In this document: piece by piece, positions 16,791-25,453 of the stretch
How positions within the stretch are numbered: position 1 is the first letter of the stretch
Layout: every line of letters starts with the position of its first letter
Origin: Streptomyces spongiae
GTDB taxonomy: Bacteria; Actinomycetota; Actinomycetes; Streptomycetales; Streptomycetaceae
DNA: 64,000 nucleotides
Direction of reading: 5' to 3'
Assembly: GCF_009377185.1 (NCBI RefSeq)
Contig: NZ_VJZC01000007.1
Span: 1-64,000 of the forward strand
Translations under genes and position numbers: made by a program
Notes under the pieces: model-generated
The model's input: only the letters and a program-made list of their open reading frames with translations
What the model was told of the DNA's origin: nothing
Databases searched by the model: none

Positions 16791-17087
16791 GGTCCGAGCC
16801 CCGTGGACCGGGGTGAGCCCGGCTCCAAGATGCACGTCCCGTCCCACGCGAACGGACCGCCCCTACGCGTCGGACTCTCTGCGGCCAACACCCAAGACAG
16901 CCAGGCCCTGAAGTTGATGCTGTCTCGATGGTCGTGGCCGTCAAATAGTTCCGGATGACCTTCTGGAATCCCGCGTCAGGATTCCCGTCGCTTTCCCGTC
17001 GCTCTTCGGCAGCGAGCACGACTGGGACTATCGGAGCACACCGTATGTCGCGGGCGCGAGGCCCACTTGGATGTACCGAGGTAACGA

Positions 17088-17663
17088 TCACTCCGCTGAT
17101 CTGGGGTTCTTGCGCTGGTTGGCATGGAAGCGCGCCTTCTTCTGACGATTTCCGCACGTGTTCATGTCGCACCATTTGCGAGTGCGGCTTTGGCTGGTGT
17201 CGAAGAAGGCGGCTTGGCAGGTCGGTGAGGCGCACAAGGCCAGTTTTCCGTCTCGTTCGCCCGAGATGATGCTGATCGCGTCGGCGGCGATCACGCTGAG
17301 GGCATCCTCCACGCAGGAAGCGGAGCTGAGCCGCCATTGCCGCTTGCCCTCGGGCGTCAGGATCGCCGCGGCCCGACCTTGAGCGCTGCGGTCATTGATG
17401 ACTTGGACGGCAGACGCAGGGAGGGCGTCCTGGATCGCGGCCGCTGTCGCGGCGGCGTGAATCGACTCCCTCAGTTCCCGAGCGAGGTCGAGCTGGGCAG
17501 TGGTGCAGGAGTCCACGGCGAGGCCGCTCACTGCCAGCCAGTCGACCAGTCGGTGCGGCGTGGGAATGCGCTCCACGGCGTCGCCATGACGCTCCGACAG
17601 AGTCCCCGTGAAGCTGGTCGCCAGCACGTTGCCGAGGCGGAAGTCAGGGAAGCCAGCACGCAT
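17088..17663 (-). CDS. ABATE/CGNR zinc-finger regulator
   Basis: A 191-residue protein with the N-terminal ABATE (stress-induced) domain and the C-terminal CGNR zinc finger: CASPTCQAAFFDTSQSRTRK then WCDMNTCGNRQKK. Such proteins are putative DNA-binding regulators in actinobacteria. The ATG is preceded by AAGGTGG, which itself lies inside a palindromic operator (17665-17683). It is divergent from the epoxide hydrolase at 17853, its probable target. Confidence 0.87.
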   Translation of the reverse strand: MRAGFPDFRLGNVLATSFTGTLSERHGDAVERIPTPHRLVDWLAVSGLAVDSCTTAQLDLARELRESIHAAATAAAIQDALPASAVQVINDRSAQGRAAAILTPEGKRQWRLSSASCVEDALSVIAADAISIISGERDGKLALCASPTCQAAFFDTSQSRTRKWCDMNTCGNRQKKARFHANQRKNPRSAE

Positions 17664-17664
17664 G

Positions 17665-17725
17665 GAACCACCTTAGCTGGTTGCGGCGTGGCTCGGAGAA
17701 CTGCTAGAACCGTCTTAGCCGGTTC
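17665..17725. promoter_or_regulatory. Two matching palindromic operators
   Basis: GAACCA-CCTTAGC-TGGTTG (17665-17683) and GAACCG-TCTTAGC-CGGTTC (17707-17725) share the layout GAACCR-N2TTAGC-YGGTT and start 42 bp apart, four helical turns. The first covers the ribosome-binding site of the CGNR gene. They suit autorepression by the CGNR protein and control of the divergent epoxide hydrolase. Confidence 0.65.
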
Positions 17726-17852
17726 CGCGATGGCCAGCAGCAGCCAGGGCGCCCCGGAGAGCCGGACGGCCACTCCTGGCAAGCCACTGCAGGCAAGGCC
17801 TCATCAGCCACATCCGGCCCTCCCGGGCCGCCTAACAACTTACGGAGGCCTC

Positions 17853-19025
17853 ATGCCCCGTCCAACCAGCGACGTGCAAGCATTCGAAGCCCATGCGACT
17901 GACGCTGACCTCGACGATCTGCGCGCGCGACTGGCCGCGGCGCGACTGCCGGAGGCTGAGACGGTCCATGGCGCCGCGCCCGGCTCTCGCCGATGGGAGC
18001 AGGGCGTTCCTCTCGCCGACCTCGTCGATGTCGTGAACTACTGGCGCACCGGGTACGACTGGCGGTCGTTCGAAGAGCGCCTTGACCGGATCGGCCAGTT
18101 CCGCATGACCATTGATGGTCTGGGAATCCACTTCCTGCACCGCCGATCCGCGCGCGCGGATGCCACTCCTCTGATCTTGACGCACGGCTGGCCGGACAGC
18201 ATTGCTCGGTTCATCGATGCGGTGGACGAGCTGGCGGATCCGAAAGACGCGGACGCGCCGGCGTTCCACGTCGTGGTCCCGTCGCTACCGGGCTTTGGTC
18301 ACAGCGACAAGCCGGCCACCACCGGGTGGGGAACCGAAAAGATCGCGGCCGCCTGGGTGGAACTGATGGGAAGGCTCGGCTACAGCAAGTTCGCAGCCCA
18401 CGGCGGCGACTGGGGAGGCAATATCACCACGGTCCTCGGCGGCAGGTTCCCGGCGCACGTTCTCGGCATCCACACCACGTTCGCGGAGGCACCGCCCGGG
18501 TTGACGACGGACGGGCTGACGGCGGTCGAGCGCAAGTGGACCGAGGAAAACCGCGATTTCTGGCGCCACCGCGCGGCGTACGCGAAGCAGCAGGCCACCC
18601 GACCGCAGACCATCGGCTACTCGCTCGTCGACTCACCGGTCGGGCTTCTTGCCTGGATCCTTGACAAGTTCGCCGAGTGGTCGGACACCGAAGACAGCCC
18701 GTTCGAGACGATTTCCAGGGACCGCGTTCTTGACAATGTCACCCTGTATTGGCTGACGCGGACCGGCGCATCGTCGGCCCGCATTTACTACGAAAGCCAC
18801 AACTCGCTGGACCCCGAACTTCGGGTCGACGTCCCGTCAGCAATCAGCATGTACCCCCGCGACGTCGAGAAGTGCCCGCGCCCCTGGGCACAGGAGCGGT
18901 ATCGACAGATCGTCCGATGGAGTTCGCCCGAAAACGGGGGACATTTCCCGTCGCTGGAGGTTCCCGAGTATTTCGTCAAGGATCTGCAAGAGGGCCTCGC
19001 GGCAGTGCTGGCCGCTAATCGCTGA
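17853..19025 (+). CDS. Epoxide hydrolase (EHN domain, alpha/beta hydrolase)
   Basis: A 390-residue microsomal-type epoxide hydrolase. The N-terminal EHN domain (DLDDLRARLAAARLPEAE) is followed by the fold with HGWPDS (oxyanion hole, about 111), the nucleophile Asp in HGGDWGGN (about 184), IYYESH lid and a C-terminal catalytic His in GGHFPSLEVPEYF. ACGGAGG lies 4 bases before ATG 17853; the open frame further upstream has no similarity. It opens epoxides to diols. The divergent CGNR gene and its two operators suggest induction by substrate. Confidence 0.92.
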   Translation: MPRPTSDVQAFEAHATDADLDDLRARLAAARLPEAETVHGAAPGSRRWEQGVPLADLVDVVNYWRTGYDWRSFEERLDRIGQFRMTIDGLGIHFLHRRSARADATPLILTHGWPDSIARFIDAVDELADPKDADAPAFHVVVPSLPGFGHSDKPATTGWGTEKIAAAWVELMGRLGYSKFAAHGGDWGGNITTVLGGRFPAHVLGIHTTFAEAPPGLTTDGLTAVERKWTEENRDFWRHRAAYAKQQATRPQTIGYSLVDSPVGLLAWILDKFAEWSDTEDSPFETISRDRVLDNVTLYWLTRTGASSARIYYESHNSLDPELRVDVPSAISMYPRDVEKCPRPWAQERYRQIVRWSSPENGGHFPSLEVPEYFVKDLQEGLAAVLAANR

Positions 19026-19035
19026 ACGCTGCTGG

Positions 19036-19305
19036 GTGCCGGCACTCGATCACCGCCTGCTACTGGCTGCCATGGGCCTTGTCGTTGAAGATCCGCATCG
19101 TGGCGACGGCGAGATCCTGCCGGCCGGCGGCCAGGTCTTCCGCGGCGACTGGGACCCGCACGGCGGCGGGGTGATTCCGGCATCGACGGACCGCTGGTCT
19201 CCGGGGGGTGACATCGGCCGCCTGGACGACGAGGGGCACCTGACGATCACGGTGCGCAAGAAGGGCCACAAGGAGGCATGGGTGACGGCCTGGTCACCGG
19301 CCTAG
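19036..19305 (+). pseudogene. Fragment of an AMP-forming ligase
   Basis: An 89-residue open frame whose middle reads SPGGDIGRLDDEGHLTITVRKKG, recognisably the TGD(I/L)G...DEGYL...RKK hinge of adenylate-forming ligases. The rest of that enzyme, including the P-loop and the C-terminal Lys motif, is absent. It overlaps the 3' end of the convergent galU-type gene by a few bases. It is a scrap left by deletion. Confidence 0.45.
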
Positions 19306-20207
19306 CCCGGGTCGACCTCGAGGCCGGTGACCAGGCCGCGCAGGACGGGGCCGTAGTCCGGGTGGGCGAGCGCGGACGCCATCTGGGCGACCAGGTAGTC
19401 GGCCGGATTGCCGGTGTCGTACCAGCGGCCACTGATGACCTGCCCGTACACCGCGCGGGTGGAGGCGTAGGCGTTGATGGCGTCGGTCAGGTACACCTCG
19501 CCGGTCCTGTGTTCGTACCAGCGGCGGGTCTGCTCGCGCAGTTCGTCGATGATGCCGGGGGTGACGACGTAGCCGCCGATGGCCGCGTACGACGACGGGG
19601 CGGCCGTGGGCTCGGGCTTTTCGACCAGGCCGGTGATGCGCAGTTGGCCGTCGCCGAGGTCTTCCTTGACGATGGGCACGCCATAGCGCTGGGAGTGGGC
19701 GGGGTCCATCGGCATGAGGGCCAGCACCGGGCAGCCGGTCTGCTCGTACGCGCGGATCAGCTGCTGGGCGCGGGGGACCTCGGCCACGAAGACGTCGTCG
19801 GGCCACAGCACCAGCACCGGCTCGTCGCCGAAGGCGCGGGCGGCGTTCAGTACCGGAGTGCCGTTGCCGTACGGACCGTGCTGGTCGAGGTAGGTGATGT
19901 GGCCTCGGCGGGCCAGCTCCGCGACCTCCTCCACCGCCTCCGCGTAGGCCGTCTTGCCGTCCGCGCGGAGCTGTTCGACGAGGGCGGCGTTGGGGCGGAA
20001 GTGGTCCTGGATGAGGCTCTTGCCGCTGGAGACGACGATGGTGATGTCGGTGATACCGGAGTCCACCAGCTCGCGCACGGTGTGCTCGATGACCGGCTTG
20101 TCGCCGACCGGGAGCATCTCCTTCGGTATCGCCTTCGTCAGGGGCAGCAGGCGGGAGCCCAGGCCGGCTGCGGGGATCACGGCTCTGCGAATCGTCGGGG
20201 ACATCAT
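19302..20207 (-). CDS. galU: UTP-glucose-1-phosphate uridylyltransferase
   Basis: A 301-residue GalU-type nucleotidyltransferase making UDP-glucose. The nucleotide-binding N-terminus reads AVIPAAGLGSRLLPLTKAIPKEMLPV, with VLVLWPDDV and GLVEKPEP further on and the product-site region VYLTDAINAYA. Start 20207 (the first of two adjacent ATGs) follows GAGAGA. GalU is often a core gene, but this copy lies among pathway remnants with no polysaccharide genes nearby, so it may be a second copy. Confidence 0.88.
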   Translation of the reverse strand: MMSPTIRRAVIPAAGLGSRLLPLTKAIPKEMLPVGDKPVIEHTVRELVDSGITDITIVVSSGKSLIQDHFRPNAALVEQLRADGKTAYAEAVEEVAELARRGHITYLDQHGPYGNGTPVLNAARAFGDEPVLVLWPDDVFVAEVPRAQQLIRAYEQTGCPVLALMPMDPAHSQRYGVPIVKEDLGDGQLRITGLVEKPEPTAAPSSYAAIGGYVVTPGIIDELREQTRRWYEHRTGEVYLTDAINAYASTRAVYGQVISGRWYDTGNPADYLVAQMASALAHPDYGPVLRGLVTGLEVDPG

Positions 20208-20440
20208 GTCTCTCTCGGTCGAGCGGCACACCGTACAGGCTCCAGGATGGTGTCTCAGGGCTCGTTGTCGACCGCTGGGTCGCTGACGGCCGCGGAACGG
20301 GCCGGAAGCGGAAGCTGATGGAGAGCGTCGGAGATGCTGCCGCGCGCCAGTCGGCGCCCGGTCCCGGCGATGTGCGCGTCCGGACCCGGCAGGAGCGTGG
20401 TCTCCTCCAGCTCGTCACCGGAGTACGGGGAGTGCCGGCC

Positions 20441-21028
20441 TCAGTCGGCTGTCGTGACGCGGCGGACGCACTCGCGGAGCAGGGCGCGGCGCTGGTCATG
20501 CAGTTCGGGGGGCTCCTGCGCGGTCGCCGCGTAGACATTGCTGACCGGTGACCACGCCATGGACATGGCGATCACCATGGCCATCACGTCGAACGGGTCT
20601 CCCTGGCGCACCAGGCCGGCGGCCTGGGCCTTGGCGATGGCGTCCAGCTTGTGGTTGTCGACGCGGTCGGGGGTGTCGACCAGGTGGCCGGTCGGGCGTC
20701 GCTCCAGGCGTGCCCAGGTGGCGAGTCGGATGAGGTCGGGGCGGCGGAGATACTCGTCGTAGAGGCGAACCGCCCAGTCCGCGAGGTCGGTGGCGTCGAT
20801 CGGCACGACATTCACGATCCGCTCCAGCGAGCCGAAGAAGATGGCCTCGAAGAGCCCTTCCTTGCTGCCGAAGTAGGCGTAGAGCTGCGCCTTGTTGGTG
20901 CGTGCCGCGGCCACGATCCGCTCGACGCGCGCGCCGGCGATCCCATGCTCGGCGAACTCCTGGGTCGCCACATCGATGATGCGTTGGTACGTCGCGGCTC
21001 CACGCGAGGTAAGGGGCTGATCAGCCAT
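20441..21028 (-). CDS. TetR-family regulator
   Basis: A 195-residue TetR-type repressor. The helix-turn-helix spans about residues 20-60 (FAEHGIAGARVERIVAAARTNKAQLYAYFGSKEGLFEAI); the C-terminal domain resembles TetR_C_17 members. ATG 21028 is used, not the upstream frame start, because the extra residues overlap the operator region. It is divergent from a zinc alcohol dehydrogenase with 94 bp between them, which holds two related inverted repeats, and likely represses that gene. Confidence 0.88.
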   Translation of the reverse strand: MADQPLTSRGAATYQRIIDVATQEFAEHGIAGARVERIVAAARTNKAQLYAYFGSKEGLFEAIFFGSLERIVNVVPIDATDLADWAVRLYDEYLRRPDLIRLATWARLERRPTGHLVDTPDRVDNHKLDAIAKAQAAGLVRQGDPFDVMAMVIAMSMAWSPVSNVYAATAQEPPELHDQRRALLRECVRRVTTAD

Positions 21029-21039
21029 GCTCCTACGGT

Positions 21040-21110
21040 ACCAAACAGAACAGTTGGTTTGCCCGACGGGCCGATTGTGCTTACGGTGAATAGACCGAAC
21101 AGTCTGTCTA
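21040..21110. promoter_or_regulatory. TetR-type operators in divergent promoter
   Basis: TAGACCGAACAGTCTGTCTA (21091-21110) has TAGAC/GTCTA arms and a TetR-like layout. ACCAA...TTGGT (21040-21058) encloses the same GAACAGT core. The cores are 49 bp apart. The right-hand site ends 12 bp before the dehydrogenase ATG and would overlap its promoter. Confidence 0.55.
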
Positions 21111-21122
21111 TGAGGAGGCGCC

Positions 21123-22166
21123 ATGAGGAGCACCGTCGGCTGGCAGGTGGAAGGGCCGTCGTCGACACTGCGGCGGATGCCACTGGAGCGGCGCGACCTG
21201 CGCCCCGACGACCTCGCCGTGCGGGTGGACTACTGCGGTGTCTGCCACACCGATCTGCACGCCGTCAGCGCCCGGGACGGAGGAGGAGGCCGGCCCCTGG
21301 TGCCGGGACACGAGTTCACAGGCGTGGTGACCGAGACCGGACCCGCGGTCACCCGCTTCACCGTCGGTGACCCGGTCGCGGTGGGCAACATCGTCGACTC
21401 CTGCGGCGAGTGCGCCATGTGCCGGGCCGGCCAGGAGAACTTCTGCCACGGCTTCCCGACCCTGACCTACGACGGCATCGACCGGCACGACGGATCGGCC
21501 ACACTGGGGGGCTACTCCCGCGAGTACGTCGTCCGCGAGCGCTTCGCCTACGCTCTTCCCGCCGGTCTGGATCCGGCCGCCGCCGCTCCTCTGCTCTGTG
21601 CCGGGATCACTGTCTGGGAGCCGCTGCGCGCCCTCGGGGTGGGGCCCGGAACCCGCGTCGCGGTGGCGGGACTCGGAGGTCTGGGCCACCTCGCGGTCAA
21701 GATCGCCGTGGCGCTCGGCGCCCACACCTCGGTCATCAGCCGCTCACCGGGCAAGGCCGACGACGCCCGTCGTCTCGGCGCCCACGGTCTCATCGTCTCA
21801 ACGGACCCGGAACAGATGGCCGACGCCCGTGACCGGTTCGACGTCGTCATCGACACCATCTCCTCCCCGCACGATCTCGGCCCCTACCTGCGCCTGGTCG
21901 CCATGGACGGGACGCTCAGCCACCTCGGGGATCTGGGACCCGTCACCGTGGAGACGATGGACCTGCTCGTGGGGCGCAAGAAGCTCAGCTCCGCAGGCAG
22001 CGGCGGCAGGCCCGAGACCGCCGCCATGCTGGACTTCTGCGCAGAGCACGGCATCACCGCCGACATCGAACTGCTCCCCTCGGCACGAGTGAACGAGGTC
22101 CTCGACCGTCTCCGGCGCAACGACGTCCGCTACCGCTTCGTCCTCGACATGTCCGATCTGGACTGA
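21123..22166 (+). CDS. Zinc-dependent alcohol dehydrogenase (CAD-like)
   Basis: A 347-residue medium-chain dehydrogenase. Catalytic zinc site: DYCGVCHTDLH with GHEFTG; structural zinc: DSCGECAMCRAGQENFC. The cofactor motif is VAGLGGLGHLAVKIA (about 178-192) with SRSPGKA after it, suggesting NADP(H). This is the cinnamyl/aryl alcohol dehydrogenase branch (YahK-like) that interconverts aldehydes and primary alcohols. GAGGAGG precedes the ATG. Probably TetR-controlled. Confidence 0.92.
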   Translation: MRSTVGWQVEGPSSTLRRMPLERRDLRPDDLAVRVDYCGVCHTDLHAVSARDGGGGRPLVPGHEFTGVVTETGPAVTRFTVGDPVAVGNIVDSCGECAMCRAGQENFCHGFPTLTYDGIDRHDGSATLGGYSREYVVRERFAYALPAGLDPAAAAPLLCAGITVWEPLRALGVGPGTRVAVAGLGGLGHLAVKIAVALGAHTSVISRSPGKADDARRLGAHGLIVSTDPEQMADARDRFDVVIDTISSPHDLGPYLRLVAMDGTLSHLGDLGPVTVETMDLLVGRKKLSSAGSGGRPETAAMLDFCAEHGITADIELLPSARVNEVLDRLRRNDVRYRFVLDMSDLD

Positions 22167-22182
22167 ACGGCAAAGGCCACTC

Positions 22183-22305
22183 GGTACGCCGCGGAGCGGA
22201 CGTGATGGTCGTCGGCGTTCCCCGCGGGTCCCGGCCGAAGGCGACGGTTGCCTCCTCGGAGATCCGGACGGGATCGACGGCGACCTGCTGGACCGGGTCA
22301 CTCAT
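22183..22305 (-). pseudogene. Truncated gene start, unknown family
   Basis: About 40 codons with strong GC third-position bias begin with MSDPVQQVAVDPVRISEEA just after the NmrA-like gene, with GGGGTGAG upstream of the ATG. The frame degrades as it meets the 3' end of the convergent dehydrogenase. It looks like the 5' end of a second gene of the operon that was cut off. I do not recognise it. Confidence 0.3.
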
Positions 22306-22311
22306 GACAGC

Positions 22312-23070
22312 TCACCCCTGCGTGTGGACGACGGGCTGCGCGAGCCACTCGGTGAACGACATGTGGCCCAAGCGGGCATCCGCTCCGGGCAGAAGCGTCC
22401 TCTCCCTCAACTCGGCGCCGAAGTAACGGGCCTGCGGATCGGGGACGACAAGTCGTTCGTCGCCGCGGGCAGTCAGCACCTCGGCCGCCAGATCGTCGAG
22501 GTGGCGCACATCCGGGCCGGCGACCTCGAGGATGCCGAACAGCGGTAGACCCACGGCGACATGTGCGACGGCGACGGCGACGTCGTCCGTCGACACGGGA
22601 CGGGCGAGGACCGGGGCAACGTGTACGCGGTCGTAGTAGGTGTTCTTCTTCACCATGACCTCGATGGATTCGAAGAACGGAGTGGCCCGCACGATCGAGT
22701 GGGGGACAGGCGAGTTGCGCACCATGTCCTCCTGGATCAGCTTCGCGCGGAAGTAGTCCGACCACAGCCAGTTGGCTCCCACGGTGGAGAGGACCACGTG
22801 GTGCTCGACGCCGGCCGCGACTGCCGCGGTCAGGAGGTTGGTTGTAGCGGTACGGAAGAATTGGAGTCCCGCCTCCTCGGTGCGCGCGGGTGCGTCGGTG
22901 ACGTCCACCAGTACCTCGGCGCCCCGCAGAGCTTCGTCGAGACCGTCCCTCGTGATCACATCGACGCCGTGGTGGCGTGAGACGGGCACGACCTCCACAC
23001 CGTGGTCACGGAGCCTCGCCACCGTTCTGGAACCGATCCGGCCGGTGGCTCCTGCGACAGCTACCCTCAT
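22312..23070 (-). CDS. NmrA-like SDR-type reductase
   Basis: A 252-residue NAD(P)H-binding protein. The N-terminus MRVAVAGATGRIGSRTV is the dinucleotide motif; VLVDVTDAPART and HHVVLSTVGANW follow, as in NAD(P)H-binding YwnB/NmrA proteins from Streptomyces. Start 23070 is used because AAAGGGA precedes it and the motif then sits at residue 7. It may act on a quinone or ketone or act as a redox sensor; no partner gene points to a substrate. Confidence 0.82.
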   Translation of the reverse strand: MRVAVAGATGRIGSRTVARLRDHGVEVVPVSRHHGVDVITRDGLDEALRGAEVLVDVTDAPARTEEAGLQFFRTATTNLLTAAVAAGVEHHVVLSTVGANWLWSDYFRAKLIQEDMVRNSPVPHSIVRATPFFESIEVMVKKNTYYDRVHVAPVLARPVSTDDVAVAVAHVAVGLPLFGILEVAGPDVRHLDDLAAEVLTARGDERLVVPDPQARYFGAELRERTLLPGADARLGHMSFTEWLAQPVVHTQG

Positions 23071-23395
23071 CTGGATCCCTTTCCGTCGACGGGGGCAGCG
23101 CGCCCCTGGTGTCCTGGTGGCCTGGCGTCCCGGTGACGGCGAAGTCACCGCACGCACTGCATACGACAGACCACGCACCACTGCTGGGACACCACGCCGT
23201 ACGGCGACCGGAGCTCCGAAGGACGACAACTGTCACAGGAGCAGGGCGTATCCGGTGTCACCTGTGGCACCGTCGCTCGGGGCCGCGTTCGCGCTGTTCG
23301 GCCACAGCACCGCGGTGTCGGTAACCGTCGATGAAGGTGACGGTTTCGTCGAGTGGTGCCCGGCCCGTGCGGGGGTGGTCCGTCGTGACTTCAGT
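23071..23395. other. Intergenic region before NmrA-like gene
   Basis: About 325 bases without a gene. It should carry the NmrA-like gene promoter; a weak inverted repeat CGGTG/CACCG lies near 23250. At its left edge, overlapping the stop of the next dehydrogenase, TGACT-TCAGTTC-AGTCA (23386-23402) is a variant of the TGAA-N5-TTCA element of region 3. Confidence 0.45.
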
Positions 23396-24466
23396 TCAGT
23401 CAGGGATCAGGACAGCGCGCCCGCGTACCGCGCCGGAGCGGAGCGTGTCGATTGCCTCCGGGGCGCGGGACAGAGGGAACTGCTTCGTCTCGACTCTGAC
23501 GGCGCCTGATCGCGCGAGTGCGATGACCCGCTCCAGGTCCGGGCGTGTGCCCCAGAACGGAAGTGACATCCGCAGTCCCGGAGGGAGTGCCCCTGGCTTA
23601 CGGACCGTCAGTTCACCGCCTCCGCTGCCTACGAGGGTGAGCTGCCCGCCCGCCCGCAGGGCACTCACCCCCAGCCGGAGCGTGGCGGAGGTGCCGACGA
23701 AGTCGAGAACGGCGTCCACCCCTGCGTCGCCGCTCCGTTTCCGCAGGACATCGGCGGTGTCAGGCCGCACGAGCGTGCCGAAGTGCGCGCCGCAGTCGTC
23801 GGCGAGGGCGATCGCGTCGTCCCGTATGTCCACCGCGAACACCTGGGCCGAGGTGGTGGCGCGGAGGATCTGGATAGCCAAGTGCCCCAGGCCGCCGACA
23901 CCGATGACGGCCACGCTCGCGCCGCCCGCGCCGCCCCCGGCTTCGTCGAGCGCCTGTCGGATGCCGGTGATGGCGTGGTACGCGGTGAGTCCGGCGTCGG
24001 ACAGGGGAGCCGCCTGGGTGGGGGCGAGGTCGCCGACCGGCAGCAGAAGCCGCCCGGACGGTACGAGCACGAAGTCGGCCAGGCCGCCGTCGCGTCCGAG
24101 CCCGGCCCCGGTGCCCGCGCGCACCGCGTCCAGTGCGGGGCGCCGGTCACAGTAGTTCTCCGCCCCGGTCGAGCAGTGTCCGCACCGCCCGCAGCCCCAG
24201 GGGCCGTAGACGACGACACGCTCTCCGGTTGGTGGCCCGGTGGCGTCCGGGCCCGATCCGGCCACCCGGCCGGCGATCTCGTGTCCGAGGGTGAAGGGCG
24301 TCAGGTAGGGGAGGGCGCCGGGCGCCGCGGCGATCACATGCAGGTCCGAGCCGCACAGTCCGGCCGCCTCGACCCGCACCAGGACCTCCTCGCTCCTGGG
24401 CTCGGGCCGTTCCACTTCGGTGATCACCGGGGGGCCTCCCCAGTGTGTCAACCGGACCGCCCGCAT
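23396..24466 (-). CDS. Zinc-dependent alcohol dehydrogenase
   Basis: A 356-residue medium-chain dehydrogenase. The catalytic zinc site is GLCGSDLH with GHEIAG, the structural site GPWGCGRCGHCSTGAENYC, and the cofactor fold VAVIGVGGLGHLAIQIL (about 187-203) with Asp in FAVDIRDD after it, suggesting NAD. GGGAGGGCGG precedes the ATG. It is divergent from the SDR operon, with a TGAA-N5-TTCA palindrome between them, so it probably belongs to the same regulon and oxidises a pathway alcohol. Confidence 0.92.
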   Translation of the reverse strand: MRAVRLTHWGGPPVITEVERPEPRSEEVLVRVEAAGLCGSDLHVIAAAPGALPYLTPFTLGHEIAGRVAGSGPDATGPPTGERVVVYGPWGCGRCGHCSTGAENYCDRRPALDAVRAGTGAGLGRDGGLADFVLVPSGRLLLPVGDLAPTQAAPLSDAGLTAYHAITGIRQALDEAGGGAGGASVAVIGVGGLGHLAIQILRATTSAQVFAVDIRDDAIALADDCGAHFGTLVRPDTADVLRKRSGDAGVDAVLDFVGTSATLRLGVSALRAGGQLTLVGSGGGELTVRKPGALPPGLRMSLPFWGTRPDLERVIALARSGAVRVETKQFPLSRAPEAIDTLRSGAVRGRAVLIPD

Positions 24467-24515
24467 CCCGCCCTCCCGACGCCGTCTGTTGACATGCGGC
24501 CCACCGTAGCAAAAA

Positions 24516-24528
24516 TGAAGTCAGTTCA
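24516..24528. promoter_or_regulatory. TGAA-N5-TTCA operator, site A
   Basis: TGAAGTCAGTTCA in the 86-bp divergent gap between the alcohol dehydrogenase and the SDR gene. It is nearly the reverse of site F at 50533 (TGAACTGACTTCA), which is its exact reverse complement. Confidence 0.7.
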
Positions 24529-24552
24529 ATACCCGAGTGAGGTGGTGGACGC

Positions 24553-25356
24553 ATGGGTGACGGGGTCGCGGAGCAGGGCTGTTTCGCCGGGCGCGTCGCG
24601 CTGGTCACCGGCGCGGGATCGGGCATCGGCGCGGCGGTCGCCCGTGGGCTGGCCCTGAAAGGCGCCGAGGTCGTCGTCGCGGCGGACATCGACGGTCCCG
24701 CAGTGGCATCGGTGGCGGAAGGGCTGGCCGGAGGCCGCGCGGTGACGCTGGACGTGGGAGACGCGGAGCAGGTCGATGGGGTGTTCGACGAGGTGGTGCG
24801 GGCGCACGGCCGGGTCGACGTCGTGGTCCACGCGGCGGGAGTCGACGACCCCGCCGTGAAGCAGTGGCTCGCCGACGCGGTGCTGGCCGGCCGGCCGCCC
24901 GAAGTGACCACGCGCCTCGGTGTCGAGGCGTGGCGACGGGTCCTGCGGGTCAACCTGGACGGGACCTTCCACGTCCTGCGCGCCGCGCTGCACGCGATGC
25001 GGCCGAACCGCTCGGGAGCCGTCGTCACCTTCGGCTCCTCCGCGGCCTTCGACGCGCTCACCGGATATCCGCACTACGCGGCCTCGAAGGCCGGCGTCCA
25101 CGCCCTGAGCCAGTCCGTCGCGAAGGAGGCCATCGCGTTCGGCGTGCGCGTCAACACGGTGGCCCCCGGGCCCACGGAGACCGCCATGGCCGCCCACACT
25201 CCCGAGGTGCTGCGCAGGGGTTTCGCCGACCCCCGTGTACGCCCGTACGCCACGCCGGAGGAGATCGCCGACATCGCGCTGTTCCTGGCGAGTGACGAGG
25301 CGGCGAACCTCGTCGGCGCGGTACTGCTCGCCAACGGCGGACGCTTCACGGCGTAG
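24553..25356 (+). CDS. Short-chain dehydrogenase/reductase
   Basis: A 267-residue classical SDR. TGAGSGIG binds the cofactor, Asp in AADIDG suggests NAD, VVHAAGV replaces the NNAG motif, and YAASK is the catalytic pair. It includes an extra loop after the NNAG position (KQWLADAVLAGRPPEVTTRL). It opens the plus-strand operon of region 3 and probably dehydrogenates a hydroxyacyl-CoA or hydroxyl group of the substrate. Confidence 0.9.
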   Translation: MGDGVAEQGCFAGRVALVTGAGSGIGAAVARGLALKGAEVVVAADIDGPAVASVAEGLAGGRAVTLDVGDAEQVDGVFDEVVRAHGRVDVVVHAAGVDDPAVKQWLADAVLAGRPPEVTTRLGVEAWRRVLRVNLDGTFHVLRAALHAMRPNRSGAVVTFGSSAAFDALTGYPHYAASKAGVHALSQSVAKEAIAFGVRVNTVAPGPTETAMAAHTPEVLRRGFADPRVRPYATPEEIADIALFLASDEAANLVGAVLLANGGRFTA

Positions 25357-25453
25357 TGGGCGGCTCCGGAGGAGGGGCGGCGCGGCGCGCGAGCGGGTCC
25401 ACGTACCCGGAAGGCCGCGGGACAACACACGAGTGCGATGCGGGAGGTCCCTG

